Assembly (NCBI RefSeq): GCF_000521565.1
Contig: NZ_CP002701.1
Coordinates: 372,001-436,000, forward strand
Reading direction: 5' to 3'
Source of the DNA: Buchnera aphidicola str. G002 (Myzus persicae)
GTDB lineage: Bacteria > Pseudomonadota > Gammaproteobacteria > Enterobacterales > Enterobacteriaceae
DNA length: 64,000 nucleotides
The notes under the pieces were generated by a model. It was not told where the DNA came from and did not search any database. It saw only the letters and a program-made list of their open reading frames with translations. The position numbers were made by a program, and so were the translations under genes. Of this stretch, positions 30,592 through 41,255 are shown in pieces; the stretch's first letter is position 1; each line of letters opens with the position of its first letter.

Positions 30592-31519
30592 TCTTTCTCA
30601 TACAATTTAAAGAACAACAATTATTAAAAGAAATTGTACAGTTTTTACACTGAATGAAAAGAAGATGACATAAATTATTCTTACAATTAACATAAGTGTC
30701 TGAAGGAGTGTTACATTGTGAACAAGAAGACAGAATTTCATCTGAAATTTTTTCACTCATACGGTTATCAAAAACAAAATTTTTCCCTTTAAAGAGTATT
30801 GGTAATCCATTTTTCTTAGCATCATGAACATAACCAATAATACCTCCTTCTATATGATAAACATATTTAAAACCATTGAAATGCATCCAAGCAGTAGCTT
30901 TTTCACAACGTATTCCACCTGTACAATACATAACAATTCTTTTGTTTTTAGCGTATTCCATTAATTTTATTATTTTTTTTAATTGTTCTCTAAAAGTCAA
31001 ACTTTTAATTTCAATTGCTTTTTCAAAATGACCAATAGCATATTCATAAGAGTTTCTCATATCAATAAATATCGTTTCTGTATCTTTAAGCATTAAATTA
31101 ACTTGTTTTGATCTAATATAAATACCCACATGTTCAGGATTAAAAAGAGGATCTACAATTCCATCTTCTACGATTTTTTTTCGTACTTTTACCGAAAGAA
31201 CCCAAAAAGATTTTTCATCATTTAGTGATTTATTAATACGTAAATTATTTAATACAGAGTTTAATCTACATAAAAATTGTTTTATAAAAAAGTATTTGTT
31301 TTTAGGCACACTTATTTGAGCATTAATACCTTCAGCTGCCACATAAATTCTTCCTAAAACATTATATTTATAAAATTCTTTATAAATTTGATCTCTATAT
31401 TCATATGGATTATTAATAGTAAAATATTTATAGAAAGATAGTGTAAAGCGTGGTTCTTTTTCACACAACATACGATTTTTTAATTCTTTTTTGCACATTA
31501 TATTATGTAAAATAGACAT
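30587..31519 (-). CDS. trhO: tRNA uridine 34 hydroxylase TrhO (YceA)
   Basis: Rhodanese-domain enzyme that hydroxylates uridine 34 of some tRNAs. The product has 310 residues, about 40 shorter than E. coli (350). The N-terminal region matches (LSFYKYFTINNP, AAEGINAQISVP). The rhodanese loop MYCTGGIRCEKATAW keeps the catalytic cysteine, and the Cys-rich C-terminal part (CSQCNTPSDTYVNCKNNLCH) is present. Only the basic tail beyond the last cysteines is missing. It lies between uup and valS, both neighbours differing from those in E. coli. Confidence 0.92.
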   Translation of the reverse strand: MSILHNIMCKKELKNRMLCEKEPRFTLSFYKYFTINNPYEYRDQIYKEFYKYNVLGRIYVAAEGINAQISVPKNKYFFIKQFLCRLNSVLNNLRINKSLNDEKSFWVLSVKVRKKIVEDGIVDPLFNPEHVGIYIRSKQVNLMLKDTETIFIDMRNSYEYAIGHFEKAIEIKSLTFREQLKKIIKLMEYAKNKRIVMYCTGGIRCEKATAWMHFNGFKYVYHIEGGIIGYVHDAKKNGLPILFKGKNFVFDNRMSEKISDEILSSCSQCNTPSDTYVNCKNNLCHLLFIQCKNCTISFNNCCSLNCMRKI

Positions 31520-31585
31520 AAAACACCCTTAAATTATATTATTTAAAATCAATGTTATTGTGTTTCAAAAAATATATCAACAAAA

Positions 31586-34456
31586 CTATTTTTTATTAGA
31601 TAAATTTGTAAAAATTTTTATTTGTTGAAAAAATTTTTGATATATTTTATTTAATTTTGACAATTTGTTTTTTTCTTCCGTTACTATTTTTTCTGGTGCA
31701 TAGGATAAAAAATTTTCATTTGCAAGCTTATTTTTAATTTTTTTGATATTTATTTCTATTTTTTCCATTTCTTTTTTTAATCTTTTTAGTTCTTTTTCTT
31801 TCTCTACTAGTTGAAGTATAGGAAGTATAATTTCAGCTCCATCAATTATTTCTTTTATACATAGATCTTTATTATATTCTTGAAATAATATTTTTACTTC
31901 ATTTAAGAAAGATATCTTTTTTAGTAAAAAAGTATTTTCTTGAATAACTTTTTCTTGTTCAGAAGTTGTTTTATATAAAAATAATGGTATTAATTTAGTC
32001 GAATTAATATTCATACTAATTCTAATATTTCTCAAAAAAATAATTATTTTTTTTATCCAATCAACATTAATCAATATTGTTTGATCAAAAATTGTATGAT
32101 TATATTCTGGAAATTTTTGTAGCATAATTGTTTTTGATTTAATATTTGCAATTACTTTTACACGCTGCCAAATTATTTCAGTAATAAAAGGAATAATAGG
32201 ATGTGCTAATCTTAAAAGTAATTCTAAAACATAAATTAAAATATTTTTAGTAAAAAAAACATTTTGAGAAGAACTTTTTTGAAAAATAATTTTAACAAAC
32301 TCTAAATACCAATCACAAAATATATTCCAAATAAAATCATATAAAATATTTGAAGCAATATCAAATCGATAAGCATCTAATGATTCTCGATATATTTTAA
32401 CTGTATTATTTAGTTTTATTAAAATCCATTTATTCACTAATAACATATCATCTTTTATATTTAAATTTAAATAATTATGATTGTGTGTATTTATTAAAAC
32501 AAATCGACTAGCGTTCCAAAGTTTATTACAAAAATTACGGTATCCTTTTAATCGACTCATATCCCATTTTATATCACGCGTACTAGATGCTAACGCAGAA
32601 AAAGTAAACCGAAGTGCATCTGTACCAGTAGATTCAATTCCTTTAGGAAATTCTTTTATAGTACGTTTAGTGATCTTGCTAGATAAATTTGGTTGGAGTA
32701 AATTACTAGTTCTTTTTTTGATTAATTCTGTTAAAGAAATTCCATCTATCATATCTAAAGGATCTATCACATTTCCTTTTGATTTTGACATTTTTTGACC
32801 TTCTTCATCTCGAATTAAACCTGTTATATAAACGTTTTTAAAAGGAACTTCAGGTTCTCCATGATCATCTTTAATAAGATACATAGTTAACATAATCATT
32901 CTAGCAATCCAAAAAAAAATAATATCAAATCCACTAACTAAAACATCTGTAGAATGAAAAAGTTTTAAAAATTTTGTTTTTTTAGGCCATCCTAATGTAG
33001 AAAAAGTCCATAATCCAGAAGAAAACCAAGTATCTAATACATCATCATCTTGTACTAATAATATATTTTTTGATATAGAATATTCTTTTCGTATTTCTTC
33101 TTCATTATGTCCAACATATATATTTTTTTGATTATCGTACCATACTGGAATACGATGTCCCCACCATAATTGACGAGAAATACACCAATCTTCTATATTA
33201 TTCATCCAAGATGAATACATAGTTGTATATTGCTCTGGAACAAATTTAATTTTTTTATTTTTTACCGCATCAAGAGCTATCTGAGATAATTGTGATGTTT
33301 TTAAGTACCATTGATCAGTCAAAATAGGTTGAACAATAACACCGCTTCTATCACTGTAAGGCGTAACAATATCACATTCTTCGCAACCTTCTAATAATCC
33401 TATTTTTTCAATTTCTTTAATAATTTTTATCCGTGCAGATAAGATGTCTAATTTTTGAAATTTAAGTGGAATAAAGTTACTATATACACTAGATTTTTGT
33501 CCATTATAATTATAAATTTTAGAAAAAGATCTAATTTTCCCATTTAGAGTAAAAATATTAATCATAGGTAATTTATGACGATAACCTATCTTATAATCAT
33601 TAAAATCATGTGCTGGTGTTATTTTAACACAACCTGTTCCTTTTTCTATATCAGCATATTTATCTCCAATAATAGGAATAATTCTATCAACTAAAGGGCA
33701 ATGAACAAATTCACCAATTAATTGATTATGTTGACAATCTTCAGGATTAATAGCAATAGCTGTGTCACCTAATAAAGTTTCTGGTCGAGTAGTGGATACA
33801 ATTAAATATTTAATATCTGAATTAGAATTTGTAATACTATTTTTCACTATAGGATATCGAATTAACCATTTTCTACCCTTTACTAAACGATGTTCAACTT
33901 CTAAATCAGAAATCACAGTTTCTAATTTTGAATCCCAATGTACTAATCTTTTTTTCTTATAAATCAAATTTTTTTTATATAATAAAATAAAAGCTTCTCG
34001 AACAGCAATAGAAATATCTGCATCTAAAGTAAATTTTTCACGATCCCAATCAACAGAAATTCCTAATCGGCGCATTTGTTTTGTAACAATACTATTATAT
34101 TTTTTTTTCCAAATCCAAATTTTTTCTATAAAATCATCTCTTGTATAATCTTTTTTGGTTTTCTTTTCTTCTAAAAATAATTGACGTTCAACTAATAATT
34201 GTGTTGCTATTCCGGCATGATCTGTACCAACTTGCCATAATGTATTTTTCCCTTGCATTCTATGATAACGAACTAATATATCCATAATTGTTTGTTGAAA
34301 AGCATGTCCCATATGTAAACTTCCTGTAATATTGGGAGGAGGCATCATAATACAAAAAGTTGGTTTTTTTAAATTATTTGGTTTAAAATAACCATTCTTT
34401 TCCCAAAAATTATATAAAGATTCTTCAATATGCTGAGGATTATAAATTTTTTCCAT
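31586..34456 (-). CDS. valS: Valyl-tRNA synthetase
   Basis: Class I synthetase charging tRNA-Val. The 956 residues (E. coli 951) show the HIGH-type motif PPNITGSLHMGHA near 41-53, the CP1 editing domain (VSTTRPETLLGDTAIA; ITPAHDFNDYKIG), the KMSKS motif in EEGQKMSKSKGNVID, and a C-terminal coiled coil rich in Lys and Glu. In E. coli holC lies between pepA and valS; only 86 bp separate them here, so holC is gone. Confidence 0.97.
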   Translation of the reverse strand: MEKIYNPQHIEESLYNFWEKNGYFKPNNLKKPTFCIMMPPPNITGSLHMGHAFQQTIMDILVRYHRMQGKNTLWQVGTDHAGIATQLLVERQLFLEEKKTKKDYTRDDFIEKIWIWKKKYNSIVTKQMRRLGISVDWDREKFTLDADISIAVREAFILLYKKNLIYKKKRLVHWDSKLETVISDLEVEHRLVKGRKWLIRYPIVKNSITNSNSDIKYLIVSTTRPETLLGDTAIAINPEDCQHNQLIGEFVHCPLVDRIIPIIGDKYADIEKGTGCVKITPAHDFNDYKIGYRHKLPMINIFTLNGKIRSFSKIYNYNGQKSSVYSNFIPLKFQKLDILSARIKIIKEIEKIGLLEGCEECDIVTPYSDRSGVIVQPILTDQWYLKTSQLSQIALDAVKNKKIKFVPEQYTTMYSSWMNNIEDWCISRQLWWGHRIPVWYDNQKNIYVGHNEEEIRKEYSISKNILLVQDDDVLDTWFSSGLWTFSTLGWPKKTKFLKLFHSTDVLVSGFDIIFFWIARMIMLTMYLIKDDHGEPEVPFKNVYITGLIRDEEGQKMSKSKGNVIDPLDMIDGISLTELIKKRTSNLLQPNLSSKITKRTIKEFPKGIESTGTDALRFTFSALASSTRDIKWDMSRLKGYRNFCNKLWNASRFVLINTHNHNYLNLNIKDDMLLVNKWILIKLNNTVKIYRESLDAYRFDIASNILYDFIWNIFCDWYLEFVKIIFQKSSSQNVFFTKNILIYVLELLLRLAHPIIPFITEIIWQRVKVIANIKSKTIMLQKFPEYNHTIFDQTILINVDWIKKIIIFLRNIRISMNINSTKLIPLFLYKTTSEQEKVIQENTFLLKKISFLNEVKILFQEYNKDLCIKEIIDGAEIILPILQLVEKEKELKRLKKEMEKIEINIKKIKNKLANENFLSYAPEKIVTEEKNKLSKLNKIYQKFFQQIKIFTNLSNKK

Positions 34457-34542
34457 TTTCTTTAACTATTTATTAATAAAAAGGCGAAATTGCCATGTTA
34501 TGAAAACAATATTGTAATAATATTAAGAAATATATTTAAATA

Positions 34543-36042
34543 TTAATAATTTTTTACTTGATTCAATAAAAATTGAGATAAAAGTTCAACAGGACGACCT
34601 GTAGCTCCTTTGTTGTTTGATTTCCAAGCAGTTCCAGCAATATCTAAATGTGCCCAACTATATTTTTTTGTAAAATAAGAAAGAAAATAAGCAGCAGTAA
34701 TAGCTCCAGCTTTTCCTTTTCCCGTATTAGACAAATCTGCAATAGAAGAATATAAATCTTTTTCATATTCTTGAAATAATGGCAAACGCCATATTTTATC
34801 ATTTGTTTCTTTTGAAGCACAATATAATTCATTAGATAAGTCTTCATTATTAGTAAAAAGACCACTAACAGACTCTCCTAATGCTGTAACGCATGCTCCA
34901 GTTAAAGTAGCAATATCAATTACTATATTGGGAGAAAAACGTTCGACATAAGTTAATGAATCACATAAAACTAAACGTCCTTCAGCATCAGTATTTAATA
35001 TTTCTACTGTTTTACCAGACATGGTAGTTAAAACATCTCCAGGTCTAAAGGCATGTCCTCCTGGCATATTTTCACAACCAGACAAAATTCCTATTATTGT
35101 TAAAGGTAAACATAGTTCTGCAGCCATAATTAAAATACCATATACTGCTGCTGCACCACACATGTCATATTTCATTTCGTGCATATTCATAGCAGGTTTG
35201 ATAGATATTCCTCCTGAATCAAAAGTTAAACCTTTTCCAACAAAAGCAATAGTTTTATTACTAATAATATTATCTCCAGAATACTTTATTACAGACATAA
35301 ATGGTTTATTTTTTGATCCCTGTGATACAGATAAATAAGCATTCATTCCTAATTTTTTCATTTCTTCAATACCAATTATTTCCACTGTAATATTTTTTGG
35401 ATATTTCAAAACAAGTTTTTTTGCTTCGTTAGATAAATATAAAGGATCACAAATATTAGGAGGCAAATTACTTATGTTTTTTGCAGATGTAATTCCAAGA
35501 TTAATTGCTAATGCGTGCTTTAAAGCTGTCTCTGCTATTAATACATCTTTTTTTTCAAAAAAATTAAATTTAATTAATTCTAAATTAATATTTTTTTGAT
35601 TTGAATTATTTATTTTTACAATTTTATATAAACTTTGTTGTATAGAAAGTATTCCACATCTTACTATCCAATAAATATTATTTTTAACATTAAGATTTAA
35701 ATCAGTAAAAGAATAAATAACATTTTTTACAGATATCTTTTTAATCATTTTAATAGTTTTTTTAAATATTTTTTTAAGAACTGATCTAGTAATAATTTCT
35801 TTTTTTCCACAACCAACTAATAATATTCTCTTAGAAAAAATATTAGGAACATCATATAAAACAAGTATTTCTCCTACTTGTCCTTTAATATCTCCTAATT
35901 TTATAAAAGAACGTATATATCCTTTGCTACATTCATCTAAATAATTTGCACTACTAGATAATTTATATGATTCGAAAACATTTACTATTATACAATCAGT
36001 TTCTTCTTTATCTAAGTGATCATTTTTTATAAGAAATTTCAT
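34543..36042 (-). CDS. pepA: Leucyl aminopeptidase PepA
   Basis: Dizinc (or Mn) aminopeptidase. In E. coli it also binds DNA for cer recombination and carAB control. The 499 residues (E. coli 503) have a poorly conserved N-terminal domain and a conserved catalytic domain: VGKGLTFDSGGISIKP (near 270), MKYDMCGAAAV, and NTDAEGRLVLCDSLTYVE with metal ligands. The C terminus AGTAWKSNNKGATGRPVELL is typical. It is upstream of valS on the same strand and divergent from argF. Confidence 0.95.
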   Translation of the reverse strand: MKFLIKNDHLDKEETDCIIVNVFESYKLSSSANYLDECSKGYIRSFIKLGDIKGQVGEILVLYDVPNIFSKRILLVGCGKKEIITRSVLKKIFKKTIKMIKKISVKNVIYSFTDLNLNVKNNIYWIVRCGILSIQQSLYKIVKINNSNQKNINLELIKFNFFEKKDVLIAETALKHALAINLGITSAKNISNLPPNICDPLYLSNEAKKLVLKYPKNITVEIIGIEEMKKLGMNAYLSVSQGSKNKPFMSVIKYSGDNIISNKTIAFVGKGLTFDSGGISIKPAMNMHEMKYDMCGAAAVYGILIMAAELCLPLTIIGILSGCENMPGGHAFRPGDVLTTMSGKTVEILNTDAEGRLVLCDSLTYVERFSPNIVIDIATLTGACVTALGESVSGLFTNNEDLSNELYCASKETNDKIWRLPLFQEYEKDLYSSIADLSNTGKGKAGAITAAYFLSYFTKKYSWAHLDIAGTAWKSNNKGATGRPVELLSQFLLNQVKNY

Positions 36043-36387
36043 GATATTTACTCTATTTAAAATATTATTAACTAATATAATTCAAATTACATTAAGTATA
36101 TTAAATATTCTTTAAAATTATTAATTAAATTTAATTTATATTTTTTATTTTAATATATAATTAAACTTATATATTAACATTACTTTTTTTTGTATTGAAA
36201 ATTTTTACGAAACATAACACTATCTTTTTACTGAAATACATTTTTTTATGTATGAATTTTATTGTAATTTCATAGAATTCCTTCCATCATTTATTGTTTA
36301 AGAAAAAAATATTATATACTATAATATGTATTCTCTAATTTCAATTTTTTTAAAAATATATTTTTTATTCAATGTTGAGACTTTAAC
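36043..36387. other. Divergent spacer pepA / argF
   Basis: 345 bp of AT-rich DNA between divergent genes. It holds a possible argF promoter (36297-36325) and a 6-bp hairpin with a T6 loop (36236-36253). GAG lies about 9 bases before the argF ATG. I find no open frame of note and no clear ARG box of the TGAAT-N4-ATTCA type, in line with the lack of arginine repressor reported for this lineage. Confidence 0.6.
36297..36325 (+). promoter_or_regulatory. Possible argF promoter
   Basis: TTTAAG (36297-36302) and a perfect TATAAT (36320-36325) are 17 bp apart, 62 bp before the argF ATG. The -35 is poor (3 of 6 matches), so confidence is low. Confidence 0.35.
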
Positions 36388-37404
36388 ATGAACAATCTTT
36401 ATCAACGTAATTGTTTGAAACTATTAGATTTCACTTCTTCTGAATTAAAAAAAATTATTTCTTTGGCAGAAAAACTTAAAAAAAACAAAAAAAATAATCA
36501 AGAAATTCCGTTACTTAAGAAAAAAAATATCGCTTTAATTTTTGAAAAAGAATCTACTCGAACTAGATGCTCGTTTGAAATAGCTGCTTTTGATCAAGGT
36601 GCTCATGTTACGTATCTTGGTCCCGGTAGCACTCATCTTGGAACAAAAGAATCAATTGCAGATACAGCACAAGTCCTTAGTCGTTTATATGATGGTATTC
36701 AGTATCGAGGACATAATCATAGAACAATAGAAATTTTAGCACAATATTCCCGAGTACCCGTATGGAATGGTTTAACTGAAAAATTTCATCCTACTCAAAT
36801 ACTAGCTGATTTGTTAACTATGCAAGAAATTTTTCCTAATAAAAAATTTAATGAAATAAAGTGTGCATATGTTGGTGACACACATAATAATATGGGAAAT
36901 AGTTTACTAGAAGCAGCTTCATTAGTTGGATTAGACTTACGTTTAGTATCTCCTAAAAAATATTGGCCAGAAAAAACGTTTTTTTTATTTTGTCAAGAGC
37001 AATCTCAAAATAAAAAAGGAAGAATAATTTGTACTGAAAATATTTCAGAAGGTGTTAAAAATGTAGATTTTATTTATACAGATGTTTGGGTATCTATGGG
37101 AGAACCAGAAGATCAATGGAAAGATAGAATTGAATCATTGCATGATTATCAAGTTAATAGTTCAATGTTAGATCTTACTAATAATTCTAATATAAAAATA
37201 TTGCACTGTCTTCCAGCATTACATAATCAAGAAACCAAAATAGGAAAATCTATATTAAGAAAATATGGATTTAAAAATGGGATGGAAATCACAGATAATA
37301 TTTTTCAAAAACACCAAAACACTATTTTTGAACAATCAGAAAATAGATTACATACTATCAAAGCACTACTAGTATCTAGTCTGCTAAAAACCATTGACTT
37401 TTAA
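36388..37404 (+). CDS. argF: Ornithine carbamoyltransferase
   Basis: Makes citrulline from ornithine and carbamoyl phosphate in arginine synthesis. The 338 residues (E. coli 334) carry the carbamoyl-phosphate motif [19 protein letters not shown] near 54-72, GIQYRGHNH, the substrate motif [29 protein letters not shown] (the SMG loop) and the active-site cysteine in HCLPALH. Adjacency to pyrB-pyrI-ridA corresponds to the E. coli argI locus, so argI would be an equally good symbol. The shared substrate with PyrB links arginine and pyrimidine synthesis. Confidence 0.95.
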   Translation: MNNLYQRNCLKLLDFTSSELKKIISLAEKLKKNKKNNQEIPLLKKKNIALIFEKESTRTRCSFEIAAFDQGAHVTYLGPGSTHLGTKESIADTAQVLSRLYDGIQYRGHNHRTIEILAQYSRVPVWNGLTEKFHPTQILADLLTMQEIFPNKKFNEIKCAYVGDTHNNMGNSLLEAASLVGLDLRLVSPKKYWPEKTFFLFCQEQSQNKKGRIICTENISEGVKNVDFIYTDVWVSMGEPEDQWKDRIESLHDYQVNSSMLDLTNNSNIKILHCLPALHNQETKIGKSILRKYGFKNGMEITDNIFQKHQNTIFEQSENRLHTIKALLVSSLLKTIDF

Positions 37405-37546
37405 ATAAATTATACATACATTGAAATATTCAAAATATTAATAAAATTTATAAAAATATTTAAAAAAACAATATTTTTTATAGAGTTTTCTATACTAAAA
37501 AAGTATCTTATGCTATCTTTTCTGAAATTATTAAGGTAAATAAAAT

Positions 37547-38476
37547 TTGAGAAATTCTCTATATAAAAAAAATATAATTTCTATAAATGACTTACAGCGT
37601 AATGAATTAGAATTAGTTCTAAAAAAATCTGCAATTCTTAAAAAAAAACCACATTATAACTTATTAAAAAATAAAATTATAGCTAGTTGTTTTTTTGAAG
37701 CTTCAACACGTACTCGTTTATCATTTGAAACTGCTATCTATCGATTAGGAGCATCGATAGTAGGATTTTCGGATGGAAATAATATTTCATTAAAAAAGAA
37801 AGGAGAAACATTATCAGATACTATTTCAGTAATTAGTTCTTATGTAGATGCAATTGTTATTCGACATCCACAAGAAGGTGCTGCACGTTTAGCAACAGAA
37901 TTTTCTAATGGTATACCGGTATTCAATGCAGGAGATGGTGCAAATCAGCATCCCACACAAACACTTTTAGATTTATTTACTATTCAAGAAACTCAGAATA
38001 GATTAGGTAATTTAAATATTGCAATGGTAGGAGATCTGAAATACGGAAGAACAGTCCATTCATTAGCACAAGCATTAGCAAAATTTAAAGATAATAAATT
38101 TTTTTTTATTTCTCCTAATGCTTTAACGATGCCAAATTATATCAATGACATGCTCGAAAAAAAAGAAATTTTTTGGAAAAGATATAAAAACATAGAAGAT
38201 ATAATTTCTGAAATAGATATTCTTTATATGACTCGAGTGCAGAGAGAAAGATTAGATTCTACTGAGTATGCAAATGCTAAAGCAAAATTTGTATTACATT
38301 CTTCAACTTTACGAAATGCACGAAGTAATTTAAAAATATTGCATCCTCTCCCTCGTATAGAGGAAATAGATCGTGATGTTGATCATACACCTTATGCTTG
38401 GTATTTTAAACAAGCTGCAAATGGAATTTATGCACGTCAAGCAATTTTATCTTTAGTCTTAATAGAAAAACATTAA
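37547..38476 (+). CDS. pyrB: Aspartate carbamoyltransferase catalytic chain
   Basis: First committed step of pyrimidine synthesis. The 309 residues (E. coli 311) match throughout: [54 protein letters not shown] and [20 protein letters not shown]. The start is TTG at 37547, fixed by the alignment ([16 protein letters not shown] with E. coli MANPLYQKHIISINDL) and an AAGG 10 bases upstream. No pyrL-like leader peptide with a run of uridines and attenuator is visible in the 142-bp gap after argF. pyrI follows after 10 bp. Confidence 0.95.
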   Translation: MRNSLYKKNIISINDLQRNELELVLKKSAILKKKPHYNLLKNKIIASCFFEASTRTRLSFETAIYRLGASIVGFSDGNNISLKKKGETLSDTISVISSYVDAIVIRHPQEGAARLATEFSNGIPVFNAGDGANQHPTQTLLDLFTIQETQNRLGNLNIAMVGDLKYGRTVHSLAQALAKFKDNKFFFISPNALTMPNYINDMLEKKEIFWKRYKNIEDIISEIDILYMTRVQRERLDSTEYANAKAKFVLHSSTLRNARSNLKILHPLPRIEEIDRDVDHTPYAWYFKQAANGIYARQAILSLVLIEKH

Positions 38477-38486
38477 TAATAAAAAT

Positions 38487-38948
38487 ATGCAAATAAATAA
38501 ACTTCAAGTAGAAGCTATTAGATCTGGCAGTGTTATTGACCATATACCTGCACATATTGGTTTTAAATTATTATCTTTATTTAGATTTACTGAAACAGAA
38601 AAACGTATTACTATAGGATTAAATTTACCTTCGCAAAAATTAGGAAAAAAAGATCTCATCAAGATTGAAAATACTTTTTTAAATGATCATCAAATCAATC
38701 AATTAGCTATTTATGCTCCAGATGCTACCGTAAATTATATTAATGAATATAATCTTGTAGGAAAAACATTTCCAACTTTACCTGAAAAAATAGATCAAAT
38801 TCTTATTTGTCCAAATAGTAATTGTATTAGTCATCATAATTTTGTAACTTCTAGTTTTGTTTTTCAAAAAGATAAATATCATAATATAAATTTAAAATGT
38901 AAATACTGTGAAAAAGAATTTCCTAAAAATATAGTTTTGTCATATTAA
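38487..38948 (+). CDS. pyrI: Aspartate carbamoyltransferase regulatory chain
   Basis: Regulatory subunit that binds CTP or ATP and holds the PyrB trimers together. Length is 153 residues as in E. coli. The nucleotide-binding N-terminal domain has [19 protein letters not shown], and the zinc domain has four cysteines, C-x4-C then C-x2-C (CPNSNC and CKYC). Retention implies that allosteric control by nucleotides is preserved, in contrast with the altered regulatory site in PheA. Confidence 0.96.
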   Translation: MQINKLQVEAIRSGSVIDHIPAHIGFKLLSLFRFTETEKRITIGLNLPSQKLGKKDLIKIENTFLNDHQINQLAIYAPDATVNYINEYNLVGKTFPTLPEKIDQILICPNSNCISHHNFVTSSFVFQKDKYHNINLKCKYCEKEFPKNIVLSY

Positions 38949-38991
38949 CGATAGTATTAATATCACACAAATATAAAAACGGTTATCATAT

Positions 38992-39378
38992 ATGAAAGAC
39001 ATAATTAATACTAAAAATGCACCGCAACCTATTGGTCCCTATTCACAAGCTATTCAAGTTAATAATATTCTTATATTGTCAGGACAAATACCGATTGATG
39101 TTGTATCAAATTATATCCCACAAAATATTTCTGAACAGACATATCTTGTATTAGTTAATATTAAAGCTATTTTAACACAAGCTAAATTTCAGATAAAAGA
39201 TATTATTAAAACAACTATTTTTACGACTGATTTAAAAAAAATAGATATTATTAATGAAATTTATACAAAATTTTTTATAGATAATAAATCAGAATTTCCT
39301 GCACGATCTTGTGTAGAAGTAAAATCTTTACCTAAAAATGTAAAAATAGAAATTGAAGCAATAGCGTATCAAAAATAA
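38992..39378 (+). CDS. ridA: 2-iminobutanoate/2-iminopropanoate deaminase RidA
   Basis: Removes reactive enamine/imine intermediates released by PLP enzymes such as threonine dehydratase, protecting branched-chain amino acid synthesis. The 128 residues equal the E. coli YjgF length. NAPQPIGPYSQAI, ILSGQIPID, and the C-terminal FPARSCVEVKSLPKNVKIEI with the conserved arginine are present. It ends the pyrB-pyrI-ridA unit, as in E. coli. Confidence 0.96.
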   Translation: MKDIINTKNAPQPIGPYSQAIQVNNILILSGQIPIDVVSNYIPQNISEQTYLVLVNIKAILTQAKFQIKDIIKTTIFTTDLKKIDIINEIYTKFFIDNKSEFPARSCVEVKSLPKNVKIEIEAIAYQK

Positions 39379-39432
39379 AACTTATTTTAAAATAATATTT
39401 ATAAAGAAAATTTTTTATTTTAAATATTTGAA

Positions 39433-39451
39433 TATGCCGCAAAGCGGCATA
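39433..39451. terminator. GC-rich hairpin between ridA and deaD
   Basis: TATGCCGC (39433-39440) pairs with GCGGCATA (39444-39451) over 8 bp around AAA. Five of the eight pairs are G-C, striking in this DNA. It lies 14 bp after the deaD stop and 54 bp after ridA, both convergent. A strong T tract is missing on either side, so it may be a shared terminator or a 3'-end protector. Confidence 0.6.
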
Positions 39452-39464
39452 AAACTTCAAGAAT

Positions 39465-41255
39465 TTATACATTCCTACGACGAGAAAAAGACGTTTTTGA
39501 TTCGTTCTTAGAAAAATTAGATTTATTTAAACGATTTTCAGAAAAACGACGATTGCTATTTTTATCTTTATTAAATGTAGTACGGTTCGTTGTTTTAGTT
39601 TCGTAAACTCGAGAGTCACGTAATAATTTTATATTGATAGGTTTGTTTAAAATTCTAGTACGTGTCAAATATTGTAATAAATCTTTTGACATTCCCTTGG
39701 GTAATTCAATTGTAGCATAGGAAGAAAAAAGTTTAATATTTCCAATATTACGACTATTAATATTTCCTTCATTAGCAATAGCTCCAACAATATGACGTAC
39801 TTCTACTCCATCGTTACGTCCTACTTCAATGCGATATAAATCTATATCTTTATTATCACGACGTTCTCGACGTATTCGACTGTTACGATTGTCTTCTCGT
39901 CTACGTTCCTCTTTAGATAAACGATGATTGATGACTAAATCAGGTTTGATAATTAAAGGACGTTCTCCTTGAGCCATTTTTAATAAAGCAGCTGCTAAAG
40001 TTTTTATATCTAAATCATCTGTAAAATATAGTTTATCTAACAAAGCACTATATTGTTCTAAGTCTCGACTTTCTAATTGCTGTTGTACTTTTTTTGCAAA
40101 TTGTTCAAGCCGTCTTTTAGATAATAACTCAATTTTTGGTAATTGTACTTCTGGAATAGATTGTTTGATAGTACGTTCTATATTACGTAACAAACGACGT
40201 TCACGATTTTCAACAAATAATAATGCACGACCTGCACGACCTGCACGACCTGTACGACCTATACGGTGAACATAAGATTCTGAATCCATAGGAATATCGT
40301 AGTTTATAACAAAACTAATACGATCAACATCTAAACCGCGTGCTGCAACATCTGTAGCAATTAGAATATCTAATCGACCATTTTTTAATCTTTCTAAGGT
40401 TTGTTCTCGTAAAGCTTGATTCATATCTCCATTTAATGCAGCACTATTATATCCGTTACGTTCTAAAGCTTCTGATACTTCTAAAGTTGCATTTTTAGTT
40501 TTAACAAAAATAATAGTAGCAGAAAAATCTTCAGCTTCTAAAAATCGAATTAACGCATCAGTTTTTCGACTACAGACCATCCAATAACTTTGTTTGATAT
40601 CTGGACGTGTACTAATATTAGATTGTATTTTTATTTCTTCCGGATTTTTCATAAATCGTTTAGAAATTCGACGTATTGCTTCTGGCATTGTAGCAGAAAA
40701 TAATGCAGTCTGATGATCTTTGGGAATTTGTGCCATAATAGTTTCTACATCTTCTATAAATCCCATGCGTAACATTTCATCTGCTTCATCTAAAACTAAT
40801 CCATGTAAATTTGAAAGATTAAGAGTTCCTCGTTTTAAATGATCTAATAAACGTCCTGGAGTTCCTACAACAATTTGAGGTCCTTGTTTTAAAGCACGTA
40901 ATTGCAATTCGTATCTTTGTCCACCATATAAAGGTAATACATGTATGCCTATCATATGTTTAGAAAAATCCGAAAATGCTTCAGCTACTTGAACTGCTAA
41001 TTCTCTTGTAGGAGCTAATACTAATATTTGAGGAGCTTTTAAATTAATATCAAGATTATGTAACAACGGCAATGCAAATGCGGCAGTTTTACCGCTTCCG
41101 GTTTGTGCCATGCCTAATACATCACGTCCTTTTAAGAGCAAAGGAATACACGCTGCTTGTATAGGAGAAGGTTTAACATATCCCATTTCAGTTAAAGATT
41201 GGATAATAAAAGGGTTTAAACCAAGAAAAGAAAATGTGCTTTCAATATGAGTCAT
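39465..41255 (-). CDS. deaD: DEAD-box RNA helicase DeaD (CsdA)
   Basis: ATP-dependent RNA helicase for ribosome assembly and cold-adapted mRNA decay. The 596 residues (E. coli 629) show [17 protein letters not shown] (motif I), [13 protein letters not shown], the DEAD box in [22 protein letters not shown], and [16 protein letters not shown] (motif VI). The DbpA-like RNA-binding domain follows (about 455-545, [20 protein letters not shown]), and a basic Arg/Asn/Ser tail replaces the E. coli Arg-Gly-rich tail. The gene has a 425-bp upstream region; nlpI, which in E. coli lies between pnp and deaD, is gone. Confidence 0.97.
   Translation of the reverse strand: MTHIESTFSFLGLNPFIIQSLTEMGYVKPSPIQAACIPLLLKGRDVLGMAQTGSGKTAAFALPLLHNLDINLKAPQILVLAPTRELAVQVAEAFSDFSKHMIGIHVLPLYGGQRYELQLRALKQGPQIVVGTPGRLLDHLKRGTLNLSNLHGLVLDEADEMLRMGFIEDVETIMAQIPKDHQTALFSATMPEAIRRISKRFMKNPEEIKIQSNISTRPDIKQSYWMVCSRKTDALIRFLEAEDFSATIIFVKTKNATLEVSEALERNGYNSAALNGDMNQALREQTLERLKNGRLDILIATDVAARGLDVDRISFVINYDIPMDSESYVHRIGRTGRAGRAGRALLFVENRERRLLRNIERTIKQSIPEVQLPKIELLSKRRLEQFAKKVQQQLESRDLEQYSALLDKLYFTDDLDIKTLAAALLKMAQGERPLIIKPDLVINHRLSKEERRREDNRNSRIRRERRDNKDIDLYRIEVGRNDGVEVRHIVGAIANEGNINSRNIGNIKLFSSYATIELPKGMSKDLLQYLTRTRILNKPINIKLLRDSRVYETKTTNRTTFNKDKNSNRRFSENRLNKSNFSKNESKTSFSRRRNV

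Noticed and set aside
36250..36275. ATGAA...TTCAT inverted repeat upstream of argF as an ARG box
   Set aside because: The half-sites are too far apart for the TGAAT-N4-ATTCA operator, and an arginine repressor is not expected in this lineage.
40225..40265. Tandem GCACGACCT-type repeat in deaD
   Set aside because: It encodes the conserved [11 protein letters not shown] helicase motif, so the repetition is protein-driven.
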